Made by a program: the position numbers and the translations under genes. Positions 9,850 through 21,453 of a DNA stretch of 64,000 bases are shown here, in pieces. The DNA comes from Smallanthus sonchifolius (Eukaryota > Streptophyta > Magnoliopsida > Asterales > Asteraceae). Each line of letters begins with the position of its first letter. The first letter of the stretch is position 1. The notes under the pieces were generated by a model. That model had not been told where the DNA came from, searched no databases, and was given only the letters and a program-made list of their open reading frames with translations. The stretch spans positions 1,991,501 through 2,055,500 of the forward strand of contig CM042034.1 of NCBI GenBank assembly GCA_023525975.1, in the 5' to 3' direction.

Positions 9850-12800
9850 ATGGCGGAAAAGTTACCCATGACTCATTGTTCACGCTTCTTATTGCCGCCG
9901 ACGAAAACCGGCACCGGAAACGGCTCTATTCCGCCGGCGTACGCGCTTATTATTCTCAATCAACGTATCCCTAGGTTTACACCGTTACTCTGGGAACACG
10001 GTGAGTTTAATACTCTAATCGTTTTCATAATGGAAGATATTTTAGATCTTTTGATTGTTGTTGTTGTTGTAGAGCAGCAAAAACTCGTATGTGTGCTGAT
10101 GGTGGAGCTAATCGGTTGTTTGATAACATGCCGGAGCTATTTCCTAACGAACACGATGTCTCGGTTACCCATGAAAGGTTTTTGTTTTCCTAATTTTATG
10201 CCTAATTATTGATTGCCTTCCAAGTGTTTGATGATATGCCTCTGAGAGTGTTGTGTGTTCTAATTGTTTGTTTGATTTGAGTTTTGGAAAAAAGTGAAGT
10301 GAAGTGGGGTTCAACACTTTTAATGAATCACCATCTGTTTTAGCTTTTAAAAAAAGACAGATGTGCATAAACTGATTTAAACTCTCCTCTATTATTGAAA
10401 ATAATACAACAAGTTAAAGTGGTGATTTTGATTGATTGCTGTAGATTTTTGGAATATGATCATATTTAAGATGTGAAATTTTGATAACTTCCACTATGTT
10501 TATAAGTTGATTTGGAGGTTATCAGGTCAACGGTCAACCTGTTACTTTGACCTAGGGGATTTTTATGTATTTTGTGTTGGCGAATTGCTGAGCTGAAGGC
10601 CTGCCTTGGCGTGCAAGGCAAGGCATGAAGTAGGCTGAATGGGCTGATTTGGCGTGGAGGTCAAAGTCTGCCAGATCAGGGGCTGCTAAGTCTTCCTATT
10701 GTGATTAGAATAGGTTGTTAGGTTTTATTTATTTTAATTCCTATTGTTTAGCAATCCTAGTTGTAGTCTAACATGTTTGGTTAGTCTACATAAACCATGT
10801 TGGGTTTATTCATTGTATTGAGTTTTGAGTGAGTTTCTTAATACAAATTGTGGGTGTTAGCCATAATCAAATTCAGTGATATCAATTCTTACTTGAATTG
10901 GTATCAGAGCCGAGATCCAAGAAACCTAAAAGAACCGATCACCACTCAGGAAGAGTCCGTGAACCAAGGGGCTGCTTCAAGCGAGAGCAGGCTCCCAGAT
11001 CTGTCCGACACAACTTCTGTTCGAGACGAAAACTTGCTGACCAAGCTTCTGTTCCACGACTGTTCTGATCAGATTTCTGTTCCAAGCAACCTGTTTTCTT
11101 CTGTTTCACGCAGTCCAGCAAGATAACCAGTTCCAATCTTAAGTCAGGAGTTGGAATCATTCAAATCAGTTGGGCTGGAGAGGCAAGGTGATCAAGAACC
11201 TGCGACACCTGTCACTTACAGTCGAAGAAAAAAGCCACAAAACATGGGAGACGACACCAACAGCAGCAACAGTCAGCCTTCGGTGACGAAAGAAAGCAAC
11301 ACGGCGTCACTACAGTGTCCGATGCTGTCCTCAACTAATTACACAATATGGGCTATGAAGGTACGGGCGATCTTTAACGTTCACGGGGTGTGGGAAACGA
11401 TTGACCCAGGAACGAATCCAGATCCCAAGAAAAATCATCTAGCCATTGCATTGTTGTACCAATCAATCCCTGAAGATCTGCTACTTCAAGTTGGAAATTC
11501 TGAAACCGCCAAAGAGATGTGGGACGCGATCAAGGTCCGACATCTTGGAGCCGACCGAGTAAGAGAAGCAAGGCTTCAAACCCTACTGTCCGATTTCGAG
11601 GGTTTGAAGATGAAGGAATCAAGCACTGTTGATGATTTCGCCGGGAAGATATCCGGAATTGCTTCCAAAGCAGCCTCCCTTGGTTTGGTCATGGAAAAAT
11701 CCAAGCTTGTCAGAAAGTTCCTCAACGGATTACCGAAACAACGGTTCATCCACATGGTTGCTTCGATCGAACAACTTGTGGATCTCAATACCGTGGAGTT
11801 TGATGATGTTGTGGGTCGCCTCAAAGCTTATGAAGAACGTATAAAAGATGAGGAGATCCAAGATAACCAAGGTAAACTTATGTTTCATAATTCAAGTTCT
11901 AGTTCTAACCGAAACCGTGAACTAACAAACAGGGGCCGTGGACGAGGTTCTTACTCGTCTCGAGGACGTGGAAGAGGTCGCGACACCAATCATGAAAGAT
12001 CCAATCATGAGAAGCCCAAGAACCGTGAGGATAAGGGTAAAGGACAACAACGGGATCTATCTAAAGTAAAGTGTTACCGGTGCGACAAATTTGGGCATTT
12101 TGTTTCTAAGTGCCCGGAACGGTTTCAAAAACAAGAAGCACACATGGCAACAACAGCCGAGGAAGTTCCAAAGGCCGTTGACGGGGCGTTCTTTATGATG
12201 AAGTGCATCCAAGAAACTGTGTTCCTTAATGAAGAAAAGGTGATGCCAAATAAACTTATAGCCGACTCTAATGATAAGGATGTTTGGTATCTCGACAATG
12301 GTGCAAGTAACCACATGACCGGGAACCGAGCTTACTTTGCCGAGCTCAATGATCGAATAACCGGAAGAGTGAAATTTGGAGACGGATCGTGTGTCGTAAT
12401 CAAAGGCAAAGGATCCATCTTATTCGAAGGAAAAAGCGGGGAGCAAAAGTTATTGACCGAGATCTATTACATTCCGGACCTTCAAAACAACATTATTAGT
12501 CTCGGGCAAGCAACCGAATCTGGTTGTGATGTCCGGATGCGGGATAATTACCTAACGATGCATGATAAAACCGGAGCATTGTTAATGAGGGTCACGAGAA
12601 ACAAGAACCGGCTTTACAAGATCAAACTCAATGTAGGAAGCCCGGTGTGCCTACAATCAAAGATAGATGAAGACTCGTGGTTATGGCACGCAAGACTCGG
12701 TCACCTTAATTTCCAAACTATGAAGGCAATGACGGGAATGGTCACGGGTCTCCCCAAGATTCAACAAGAGAACAAATGGTGTGAATCATGTATTGTGGGA

Positions 12801-15800
12801 AAACAGACAAGAAAGCCTTTCCCGAGCAAAGCAAAGTATAAAGCTTCCAAGTTACTCGAGCTTGTCCATGGAGACTTATGTGGACCGATCACTCCACCGA
12901 CTTTATCGGGTAATAAGTATATTTTCGTATTAATTGATGATTATTCCCGATTTATGTGGTCCTATTTGTTGAAGGAAAAAAACGGAGCCTCCGAGATAGT
13001 TAAAAGTTTCAAGACAATGGTCGAAAAAGAAACCGGCTGCTTGCTCAAAACCCTACGAACCGATAGGGGAGGAGAGTTCACTTCACATGAACTAAATCGG
13101 TTCTGTGAAAACGAAGGAGTGGCAAGACATTTAACCGCACCCTACTCGCCACAACAAAACGGTGTAGTCGAAAGACGAAACCGGACTCTCATGGAGATGA
13201 CCCGGAGTATATTAAAGGCCAAGCAAGTACCAAACTACCTATGGGGAGAGGCGGTCCGACACGCAACATACTTGATCAACCGATCTCCTACACGAGCCTT
13301 GGTAGGACAAACCCCGTACGAGAAGTTCAAGAAAGAAAAACCGAACCTTGAACATCTTAGGGTTTTCGGGTGCATTGCATATGCAAAGATCGAAGGTAAC
13401 CACTTAAAGAAGCTCGATGATCGTTCAAGACGCTTAGTCCACCTTGGGACCGAGCCGGGTTCCAAGGCGTACAGATTGTTCGACCCACGAAACCGAAAAA
13501 TAATCGTGAGTCGGAACGTAGAGTTCAATGAAAAAGAAGGGTGGAATTGGGCCAAAACAGAAAACAACGAAGAGAATCAAGAACCGGGTATGTTTATCGT
13601 CTATTGGGGCAATATTGTGGATGCAGGTGATGGGCCAATACAGCCCAGCCCAATCGGGACAGAAAACAACAGTGAAACTGGGTCCAACACAGGCCCAAAC
13701 AGTTCCGGGTCCAACAGTTCTGACCCAAACAGCCCCAGCAGCTCTACAGGCCCGAACAGCCCAAATTCAGGACCGAACAGCCCAAATTCAGGCCCAAACA
13801 GCAGTAACTCAGCCCATTCTGCTTCTGGCAGCCCAAACAGCAGTGAAGCAGCCCAGTCAGAAGCTGATTTCGCGACTCCAGGTGGTCCAGAAATCGGGCT
13901 GAGACGTTCTAGTTGTCCCTCGGTCCAGCCGGTCAGGTACAACGACTACGAGTTGAACTCGAATGAAAGTTTTGAAGTGTTATTGCTCTTGAAGAATGAC
14001 GAACCAAGCAATTACAGTGAAGCAAAATCGAAACCTGAGTGGGTAAAAGCGATGCGGGCCGAGATCGATTCAATCGAGAAAAACAAAACATGGTGCTTAA
14101 CGGATCTACCAAGCGGGTGTAAACCAATCGGTTTAAAATGGGTATTCAAAGTAAAACGGAATGCCGATGGGTCCATAAATAAACACAAGGCACGGCTTGT
14201 GGCAAAGGGATATGTGCAACAACCCGGGATTGACTTTGACGAAGTATTCGCCCCGGTTGCACGAATCGAAACGATACGATTTTTAATTGCACTTGCAGCA
14301 AAATGATGGGTGGGAAATCCACCACTTAGACGTGAAGACGGCGTTTCTACATGGTGACTTAAAAGAAACTGTTTACGTTCACCAACCGGAGGGGTTCGAG
14401 AAACCGAAAGAAGGGCATAAGGTGTACAAGTTATCGAAAGCCTTATACGGTCTAAGACAAGCCCCGAGAGCTTGGAATATCAAGCTTGATGGAATATTAA
14501 AAAAGATGAATTTCCATCGGTGCATGCAAGAGCAATCCGTTTACCAAAAGAAGACCGGGTCCTCAATATTAATTATTGTTGTTTATGTGGATGATTTATT
14601 TGTGACAGGTTCTTGCTTGAATATGATAAACGAGTTCAAAAAAGACATGGCTTTAAAGTTCGATATGTCGGACCTAGGGAAACTTTCCTACTACCTAGGT
14701 ATCGAAGTCTCACAAGGCAAGGATGAGATAAAGATCAAACAAGAAGCGTATGCACGAAAGATTCTAAAGGAAGCGGGTATGGAAAATTGTAACCCGGCGC
14801 ATATTCCCATGGATCCAAATATGAAAATATCAAAGGCCCTTGACGAGACTGATGTTGAAGCCACCGGATACCGAAAGATAGTTGGGTGCCTTCGGTACTT
14901 GCTACAAACCCGACCCGATCTTGCTTATTCCGTCGGGGTTGTTAGCCGATACATGCAGCAACCAAAAGAGTCACATGCAGCAGCTATTAAGCATATACTT
15001 CGATACGTGAAGTCTACGATGAGTTATGGTATCAAGTATAATCGAGGAAAAGGACCCGTGTTAGTTGGGTTCAGTGACAGCAGCCATAATATTGATCAAG
15101 ACGATGGTAGGAGCACTACGGGTCATATATTCTATTTCGGAACATCTCCGATCACTTGGTGTTCTCAAAAGCAAGGAACCGTAGCTCTTTCCTCGTGTGA
15201 AGCGGAATACATGGCGGCTAGTTCGGCTACATGTCAAGCGGTATGGCTTAGAGAACTTCTAAGTGAGATTACAGGCGAGCCACCTCAGAAAGTGTTGTTA
15301 CGGGTGGATAATACTTCCGCTATTGCTCTCGTGAAAAATCCGGTATTTCACGGTCGGACCAAACACATCAAATCCCGTTACCACTACATTCGGGAATGTG
15401 TTGAAGGAGAGGAAGTGGAAGTTGAACATATCAGTGGCAAAGAGCAACGTGCCGATATACTAACAAAAGCCTTGGCATGAATCAAGTTCAAAGAAATGCG
15501 AGACCTGCTAAAGCTGGAAGACCTTCCCTATACGACTCAGAAATTCGGGGGGTGATTGTTGGCGAATTGCTGAGCTGAAGGCCTGCCTTGGCGTGCAAGG
15601 CAAGGCATGAAGTAGGCTGAATGGGCTGATTTGGCGTGGAGGTCAAAGTCTGCCAGATCAGGGGCTGCTAAGTCTTCCTATTGTGATTAGAATAGGTTGT
15701 TAGGTTTTATTTATTTTAATTCCTATTGTTTAGCAATCCTAGTTGTAGTCTAACATGTTTGGTTAGTCTACATAAACCATGTTGGGTTTATTCATTGTAT

Positions 15801-17870
15801 TGAGTTTTGAGTGAGTTTCTTAATACAAATTGTGGGTGTTAGCCATAATCAAATTCAGTGATATCAATTCTTACTTGATTTTGGTAACTGTGAGAATGGT
15901 TATGGGAAATTCACGGACCCCACCAATACCCTGCAAGTAACAACACATATTGTGTTGGGTAATGGGTAGGTGGCCTTCAAACGGGTTAGATGAAAAAAAA
16001 AAACCAGTGGAAGCTGGATTTAAACCCCAGACCTCTGCTAGAGAGACTCAAAAACTGTAGTCTTATGTTTATGTTTGTGTCTATTGATTGAGGATTTCTA
16101 TGTTTGATATATGGTACATGAATCGCGATTGATATACATTGCACATTGCTATATTGTTGATTCTTTTGCTTAATAAAAAGGAAATAATTTTTTGGATTTT
16201 AATTTGAATACACATGTTGTAGATACAAGCCTGATGTCATAAAAGGAGACATGGATTCAATCAGACCAGATGTTCTAAATTTCTACAGAAATTTGGTAAG
16301 CTGGCAATAATCTTCGTGTAAGATCATAAATATTCTAGCAGTTTTTGTATAATTATATATATTTGGTAAGATATGGTAAAAAAAAATTATGTGCGGGTCG
16401 GGTCAAAATGAGTAATCATATAGGATGGATCAAAATGGATCAGGTTGGTTTCTTAAGTAGTTCAATTTTTTTAGCAAAGCAATTTATTTGGCTGTCAAAA
16501 TTTTGGTATTTTTTCAAGTTTCTACCACTTTTAAACTTTTCACCCCTTTATAACATGTATTCTTATAATTATTTCAAAGATTAACATGTGTTTTTTTAAC
16601 TCCGAATCAAATGCAGGGAACGCAGATTGTAAATAATTCTGATGACCAAGACACAACAGATTTACATAAATGCATCACATATGTACTTGATGTCGTGTCT
16701 GATGACGAGAAATCAAATGCAAGTCAAATTCATTACATAATAATATTTTATCAGGTTGGATTCTTGCAATTTGTAAAGTTGTAATATTTCATGTATTCTT
16801 TTCGGGTGACAGCTTTGCATACTTGTTGCGGGAGCACTTGGTGGTAGGTTTGACCATGAAATGGGAAACGTTAACACGTTGTGCCACTTTTCAACAACAC
16901 GGATTGTTCTTCTGTCTGATGATTGTCTTATCCAACTTCTTCCTAGTACCCAGAATCATGAGATTAATGTCCTGCCTTCGGTTGAGGGTCCACATTGTGG
17001 TCTTATTCCCATTGTCACCCCTTGCGGAAGCTCTACGACAACCGGGCTACAGTGGAATCTCGGTAAGTACTTGTTCCACGCCAAAAATACTATGCGTGAA
17101 AAAATGGCTGGGCCTGGCAGGTGTGGTAAGGGTTTAAATTGGGTAATTTTGGTACGGGTACATTACAAGGAGTAAGTTGGGCATTCAGAATACATGTTGG
17201 ATTAAAATGAGCATTCAAAATACATGTTGAGCAACTTTCAACCATTTTATTTTGGGATTAGTTTCATATATATCATTCTAAAACTTTAAAATCTAATATA
17301 TACACTTCTAATTTTCATAATACCGTTTACCTTTTCAGAACTCAAATAATATCATATCTATCCATTTCATATTAAAAAAACTTGTAGAAACCTTTGTAAT
17401 TGAATAGGAAAACAATGTCACTTCAAGGCATGATGTTTCCTATATTTATTCATTGGTGTTACAAGTAACAGCTTTTATTTAGTTACTATAAAATGAGTAA
17501 ATATGATATCTTTAGTGTTTTGAAAGGGTAAATATGATATGAAATTTGAAAAAAGTATAGGAATTTTAAAGTTTTAAGAAGATATATATGAAATTACCAC
17601 TCTATTTGACCCGTTAGAGATGAAATGTAGTAACTTGAATTGACCCATGATGGATCAATGTTGCTATCATAAAGGATTTCAAGCAGAGTATTTACAGTTT
17701 GATGTTTCTTTATACCTCTCAATTTGTTTTTATACACAACTTTAACAGATAATACGGAGATGAGATTTGGCGGATTAGTGAGTACTTCAAACATTGTTAA
17801 AGAAGAAACAGTAACCGTGAGATCTGATTCTGATCTTCTCTGGACAATCTCTCTTAAAAAGCAGGCATGA
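9850..17870 (+). CDS. TPK1: Thiamine pyrophosphokinase (six exons)
   Basis: Catalyses thiamine + ATP to thiamine pyrophosphate + AMP, a cytosolic step supplying the TPP cofactor. Exons: 9850-10000, 10075-10177, 16223-16295, 16617-16718, 16813-17062, 17749-17870; total 801 nt, 266 aa, matching the plant family length (about 265). Motifs: FTPLLWEH (43-50), CADGGANR (57-64), KPDVIKGDMDS (87-97), DQDTTDL (119-125), GALGGRFDHE (150-159) and SDSDLLWTISLKK near the C-terminus. These are the ATP/thiamine-binding residues of the family. The start is the first ATG in frame. Intron 2 contains the 5.3-kb Copia element at 10575-15878. Intron 4 uses a GC donor (AAT|GCAAGT); a nearby GT would break the frame. 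TPK1 versus TPK2 cannot be told apart. Confidence 0.93.
10575..10896 (+). repeat. Copia 5' LTR
   Basis: 322 bp beginning TGTTGGCGAATTGC and ending CTTACTTGA. The 3' terminus is GA rather than the usual CA; the border is fixed by equality with the 3' LTR and by the TTTTG target duplication. Confidence 0.93.
10899..10910 (+). other. Copia primer-binding site
   Basis: TGGTATCAGAGC, two bases after the 5' LTR, is complementary to the 3' end of initiator tRNA-Met, the usual primer of plant Copia elements. Confidence 0.9.
11244..15480 (+). pseudogene. Copia gag-pol polyprotein, one frameshift in reverse transcriptase
   Basis: The first ATG in the long frame is at 11244. Order: UBN2-type Gag; Arg/Gly-rich stretch; CCHC zinc knuckle CYRCDKFGHFVSKC (residues 277-290); protease motif WYLDNGASNHM with D351; GAG-pre-integrase (WLWHARLGHL); integrase with D565 or D566, D607 and E643 (35 residues between the last two, DD35E); a Pro/Ser/Asn-rich linker with GPNSPNS repeats; reverse transcriptase; RNase H ending RADILTKALA. 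The frame stops at 14304-14306 just before the RT motif HHLDVKTAF, and coding resumes one frame over (about 14300-15480) with the YVDD active site intact. One extra base explains it. The rest is open, so the copy is young but probably non-autonomous unless the shift is bypassed. Confidence 0.92.
15547..15552 (+). other. Copia polypurine tract
   Basis: A GGGGGG run (part of TTCGGGGGGTGAT) lies just upstream of the 3' LTR at 15557, in the position of the plus-strand priming tract. Confidence 0.7.
15557..15878 (+). repeat. Copia 3' LTR
   Basis: 322 bp, identical to the 5' LTR at every base I compared. Followed directly by the TTTTG target duplication. Confidence 0.93.
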
Positions 17871-19513
17871 AGGTCAACAAGGCAAGCTCTTTAATTCTCA
17901 TTGTCCATATACTTTTTGTTGGATATTATTATTATTCTTTTTCTTTTCGGTGATGATAACAATTATAAATGCATGGGTAGGGTGTTAAATGGGTCTTGTT
18001 CGCGGGTCGAACCCAACCCGAAAATCGTGTCATGAACATAAACAGGTTAGGAGTTTTTGTTGGTTGATACGAACTGATGGGTATGTTCTGATGCAAGTCA
18101 CCATGCAGTGCAGAACCATGCACCACAGCAAGTTCCATGCAATGCAACAGTACAAGTCATTCATGCAAGTCAGCAGTTGTGTTCAGTTATTTCAGTTGTT
18201 ATTCCAGTAGTTTATTTCAGTTTCCTCTGTAGGTAATGGGTCATGTAGTAGTGGGTCGATGATCATAGGAGTAGTGGGTCAAAACTGTCAACTGTAGGGC
18301 CTATATGTTTAGCTTGTTAGTCTCTGATTGTTATGCAATATTTGAATTTGATAAGAACTCTCTACTAAATCTCTTCTGCTCCTATTCTGCCCCATTCCCT
18401 TCTATTTGGTAAAGACATGTATCACGAACGTGACCCGTTTAACCCGAAATTTTATTTTATTTTTGCATTTTACTCTAAAATTACAAAATTCATGACAATG
18501 TTACAAATATATATAAATAATCACTTTTAAACTATGAAACTTTGATGCTCATATATATGTGTCTTTTTATCTTTAAATTTTTCGCATAAAATACTCAATC
18601 AGTTTAAGGTATTACATAAAACACTTCTTAAAAAGCAAGTATAAATTAAATGGTTCAATCTGAGAACCCTATAGGTCGATCTGAACACGACATGTTTAAC
18701 TAAACGTGTTCTATGTTTGATATGCGAAGGGAATTGAATGGATGGAGTGTTGCTGAAAGTCTGAATATAGATGGCAAAATGGGTAGATCAGATGGTCGGG
18801 ACACAAGTTAACATCACGTTCAATACTATTAATTTTCAAGTACGAGGCAAAATGGGTTGGGTTTGTTGGCGATAATTTCTTAAACAATAAGGTGCTGGAG
18901 TTAAGTGACTCAATCCACAAGTTTGTTGGTAGGATGATTATTTTGAATTTCTTGAGGATGCTATTCTTTCAATTACTGGATATGGATTCTAATTCCATCA
19001 CCAAAATGAATTCTTAGAACTGAATTTATTCTTTATTTGTAATCTTTAAAACATCAACTTTTGGAAATATTATAACTAAATTTATTCTATATTTGTAATT
19101 TTCAAGTACCTAAAGAACATTTATGTTTGGGATCTCATTTGTAATTAACTATGTCAAGCAAGCTACTTATTAAAAAGTGTAATTTCACTTGTTTTACATT
19201 TAGATTCCTTTCTCAATTATACCAACCAAACATCTACTAACTTTTCATTAAAATTAATTTCATTTCCCTCAAATTCCAATTGCATTTTTATCGAATATAC
19301 GAAGAAAAATTATATAAATACTTTTTAAATCATTTGCATGTTTAATTGAGAAAATTTTAAAACGAAGATTAAACATTTGTTCAGTTATTTATAAATATCT
19401 TTCTTTTAGAAAGGCTTTTACAAATATCAGAATAATTACTTTTAGTGCTTCAATTTATAATTTTATATGGTGGTGTTTTCCTCGGTAAAAAAGAAAAGTA
19501 AAACACTAAAAAT
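17871..19513. other. TPK 3' region and intergenic sequence
   Basis: No gene supported. About 17985-18440 is a moderately repetitive block: 'gggtcgaacccaacccgaaaat' on the left and 'cgtgacccgtttaacccgaaa' on the right look like one dispersed repeat interrupted by about 370 bp of unrelated sequence, perhaps an LTR-type insertion, though no target duplication was found. The remainder is AT-rich. Confidence 0.4.
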
Positions 19514-19519
19514 AAAAAA
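19514..19519 (-). terminator. Pol III terminator of tRNA-Val
   Basis: Read on the minus strand, a run of six T follows the tRNA 3' end after two bases, as expected for RNA polymerase III termination. Confidence 0.7.
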
Positions 19520-19521
19520 GA

Positions 19522-19594
19522 TGGCTTCGCCGGGTTCGAACCGGAGACCTTCAGTGTGTTAGACTGACGTGATAACCAACTACACCACGAAACC
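19522..19594 (-). tRNA. tRNA-Val (anticodon AAC), one base short in the T arm
   Basis: The acceptor strands GGTTTCG and CGAAGCC pair fully and end with discriminator A. The D arm is normal. The anticodon arm TCAGT-CTAACAC-ACTGA gives anticodon AAC. The A box (TGGTGTAGTTGG) and B box (GGTTCGAAC) are intact. Between the T loop and the discriminator there are 11 rather than 12 bases, so one T-stem base is missing (T stem of four pairs), and the gene is 73 nt long. It may still fold, or may be a recent pseudogene. No intron. Confidence 0.85.
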
Positions 19595-20525
19595 ATTCGT
19601 GCTAATTTCTTAACATCATAACTAATATACGATCATAATTTAATATTAGAATTTGAATTCAACAAATTCATTTCATTTTAGCAGAAGAAAACCCAACTAC
19701 TAAAGAGGTAAATGACCTTAACAGACATGTATGTATATGAACTATTATTTTTAAACCCCACTTAGGGGGGAGCGGGAACGTTTTTTCTTCGCATTATGTT
19801 GCAGGATTTTGTTGTCATCGCTTGACTCGTCGAAACCATATAAACTAACACCGATACCGGATACTATAATACCACAACACCGCTAACGTTGTTGTTGGCT
19901 CATAAACGGTTGGGTTTATTACGGCATCGTAACGGTAACGTAACTCGCTATAGCATACAACACAAAAAAAATACTCGATACAACATGTTTTAAAAAAATC
20001 TATACTCGGTAATGTTGATAAGCCGGTAAATGAATCCGGTCTCATTTTGCAACTTGGATGCGGTTTACCCAGCGAACTTGCTACAGTCACCTCTTTTATC
20101 AATAGAAGCACCCCCAACATGGGACACGAGTTGGAGCATGCTCTAATTGGAACAACATCGACAATCGGGTCTCCAAAGCCAGACTCAATCGGTCATGACT
20201 TCCCCGATCGGATCCGATCACAACCCTCACGATCCACTCGCAACACACCAAGGTAGTTACTCTAATCGACCCCACTATAATCAGCAAACCGGGGGGTCAA
20301 CGTTCTTTGACCGCGGGGGCGGACGTGGTCGCAATTTGCAAAGCGGACGCCGTCAAGGCCGTTACCCGACATCCGCAAACCCGAAATGAGCTCGTAGGTC
20401 CGGTCCTCAAATCTTGTTTCTTTACGTATTTCGGCTTCGGATTGGGGTGAGGTCTCGGATGGGTTCAATCTTATCTCACAATGCATCATAAATACTTCAA
20501 ATTTTAAAATATATACACTTATTTT
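19595..20525. other. Intergenic with transposon remnants
   Basis: No gene. About 19850-20010 contains phrases such as 'ggtaacgtaactcgctatag' and 'atactcgatacaaca' shared with the Helitron-type repeat at 26919-27820, so it is probably an internal fragment of that family. About 20045-20390 (plus strand) encodes 'EHALIGTT' and then, in another frame, a Gly/Arg-rich tail like the end of a Copia Gag; this looks like a decayed retroelement piece. Confidence 0.4.
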
Positions 20526-21111
20526 TAGGGGTGTGCAAGGGTCGGTTTTGGGGTAAAACCAAACCAAAAACCGAAAGTTCGATTTTGGGTTTTTTAAAAC
20601 AATTCGGTTTCGGTTTTTTCAGTTTTAAAACCAATTGAGTTTGAATTTATTGTGGGGGGGGGTAAAAGAAAAATATCATAAAATAATGAACTTGGGTATG
20701 AAATGTTAGGACTAATTTTTTTTTTTAACTAATGATTATCACATTTGGACCTAAATATTCTGGACTACAATAATTATTAGTTTTTTTTAAATACTCAACA
20801 TAAAAAATAAACATTATAATCTATAAATTCAATAAATATAAATAATAACCTACTATTAATGCAAATACGTGTAACACAAAATGTATGCACTTTTAACATA
20901 CAAGCAAACAACATAAAGTATTATATATTATGAAACATGCACACAATATATAATTCAAGTATTCGGTTCAGTTTTTTCGGTTTTCAAAAGATACCAAACC
21001 GTAATTTTCGGTTTTAAAAAAATACCAAACCAAAACATTCGGTTTTAGTTTGGGTCGGTTTTTTCGGTTAATTCGATTTCGGTGCGATTTTTTGGTTTTT
21101 TCTCACCCCTA
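20526..21111. mobile_element. hAT-type MITE, 586 bp
   Basis: Short TAGGGGTG inverted ends with a perfect 8-bp target duplication CTTATTTT (20518-20525 and 21112-21119). Subterminal regions are rich in 'ttcggtttt' and its complement. No coding capacity. It sits about 340 bp beyond the p23 stop codon. Confidence 0.88.
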
Positions 21112-21453
21112 CTTATTTTTTGATGTGAACTGAACATGAAGCCTCAAGTAGTAAACAAAGAAGTAAATAAAGGAAAAAAAATTTGTCCCGTCTAGTTTTG
21201 AAAACATTTTGCTAATGTTCAACCGTTAGATTAAATTAACAAAAAAATTCACAAATTGTAAATTGATTATAAAAAGGTTTAAAGGGAAGTATAACACTCA
21301 ACAGTCCATATTTAAAAGGAATAGCAGAAACCATAGTTTTAGTCAACATCCAAACGTCATGGGAGCACCATGGATTGGGTACAAATCATGAAAATATTAT
21401 CCAAACTCAAAACCCTAACCCCATTGACCAAGTCAAACCACCATACATGTTGA

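Larger units (their letters stand above)
10575..15878 (+). mobile_element. Ty1/Copia LTR retrotransposon, 5304 bp, in TPK intron 2
   Basis: Two 322-bp LTRs that look identical by eye enclose a primer-binding site, one gag-pol reading frame with a single frameshift, and a polypurine tract. A 5-bp target duplication TTTTG flanks it (10570-10574 and 15879-15883). Integrase precedes reverse transcriptase, the Copia order. It is in the same orientation as the host gene. Identical LTRs imply a recent insertion. Confidence 0.96.

Noticed and set aside
13235..13942. Overlapping frames within the Copia element
   Set aside because: Shadows of integrase and of the GPNSPNS linker; the gag-pol frame explains the sequence.
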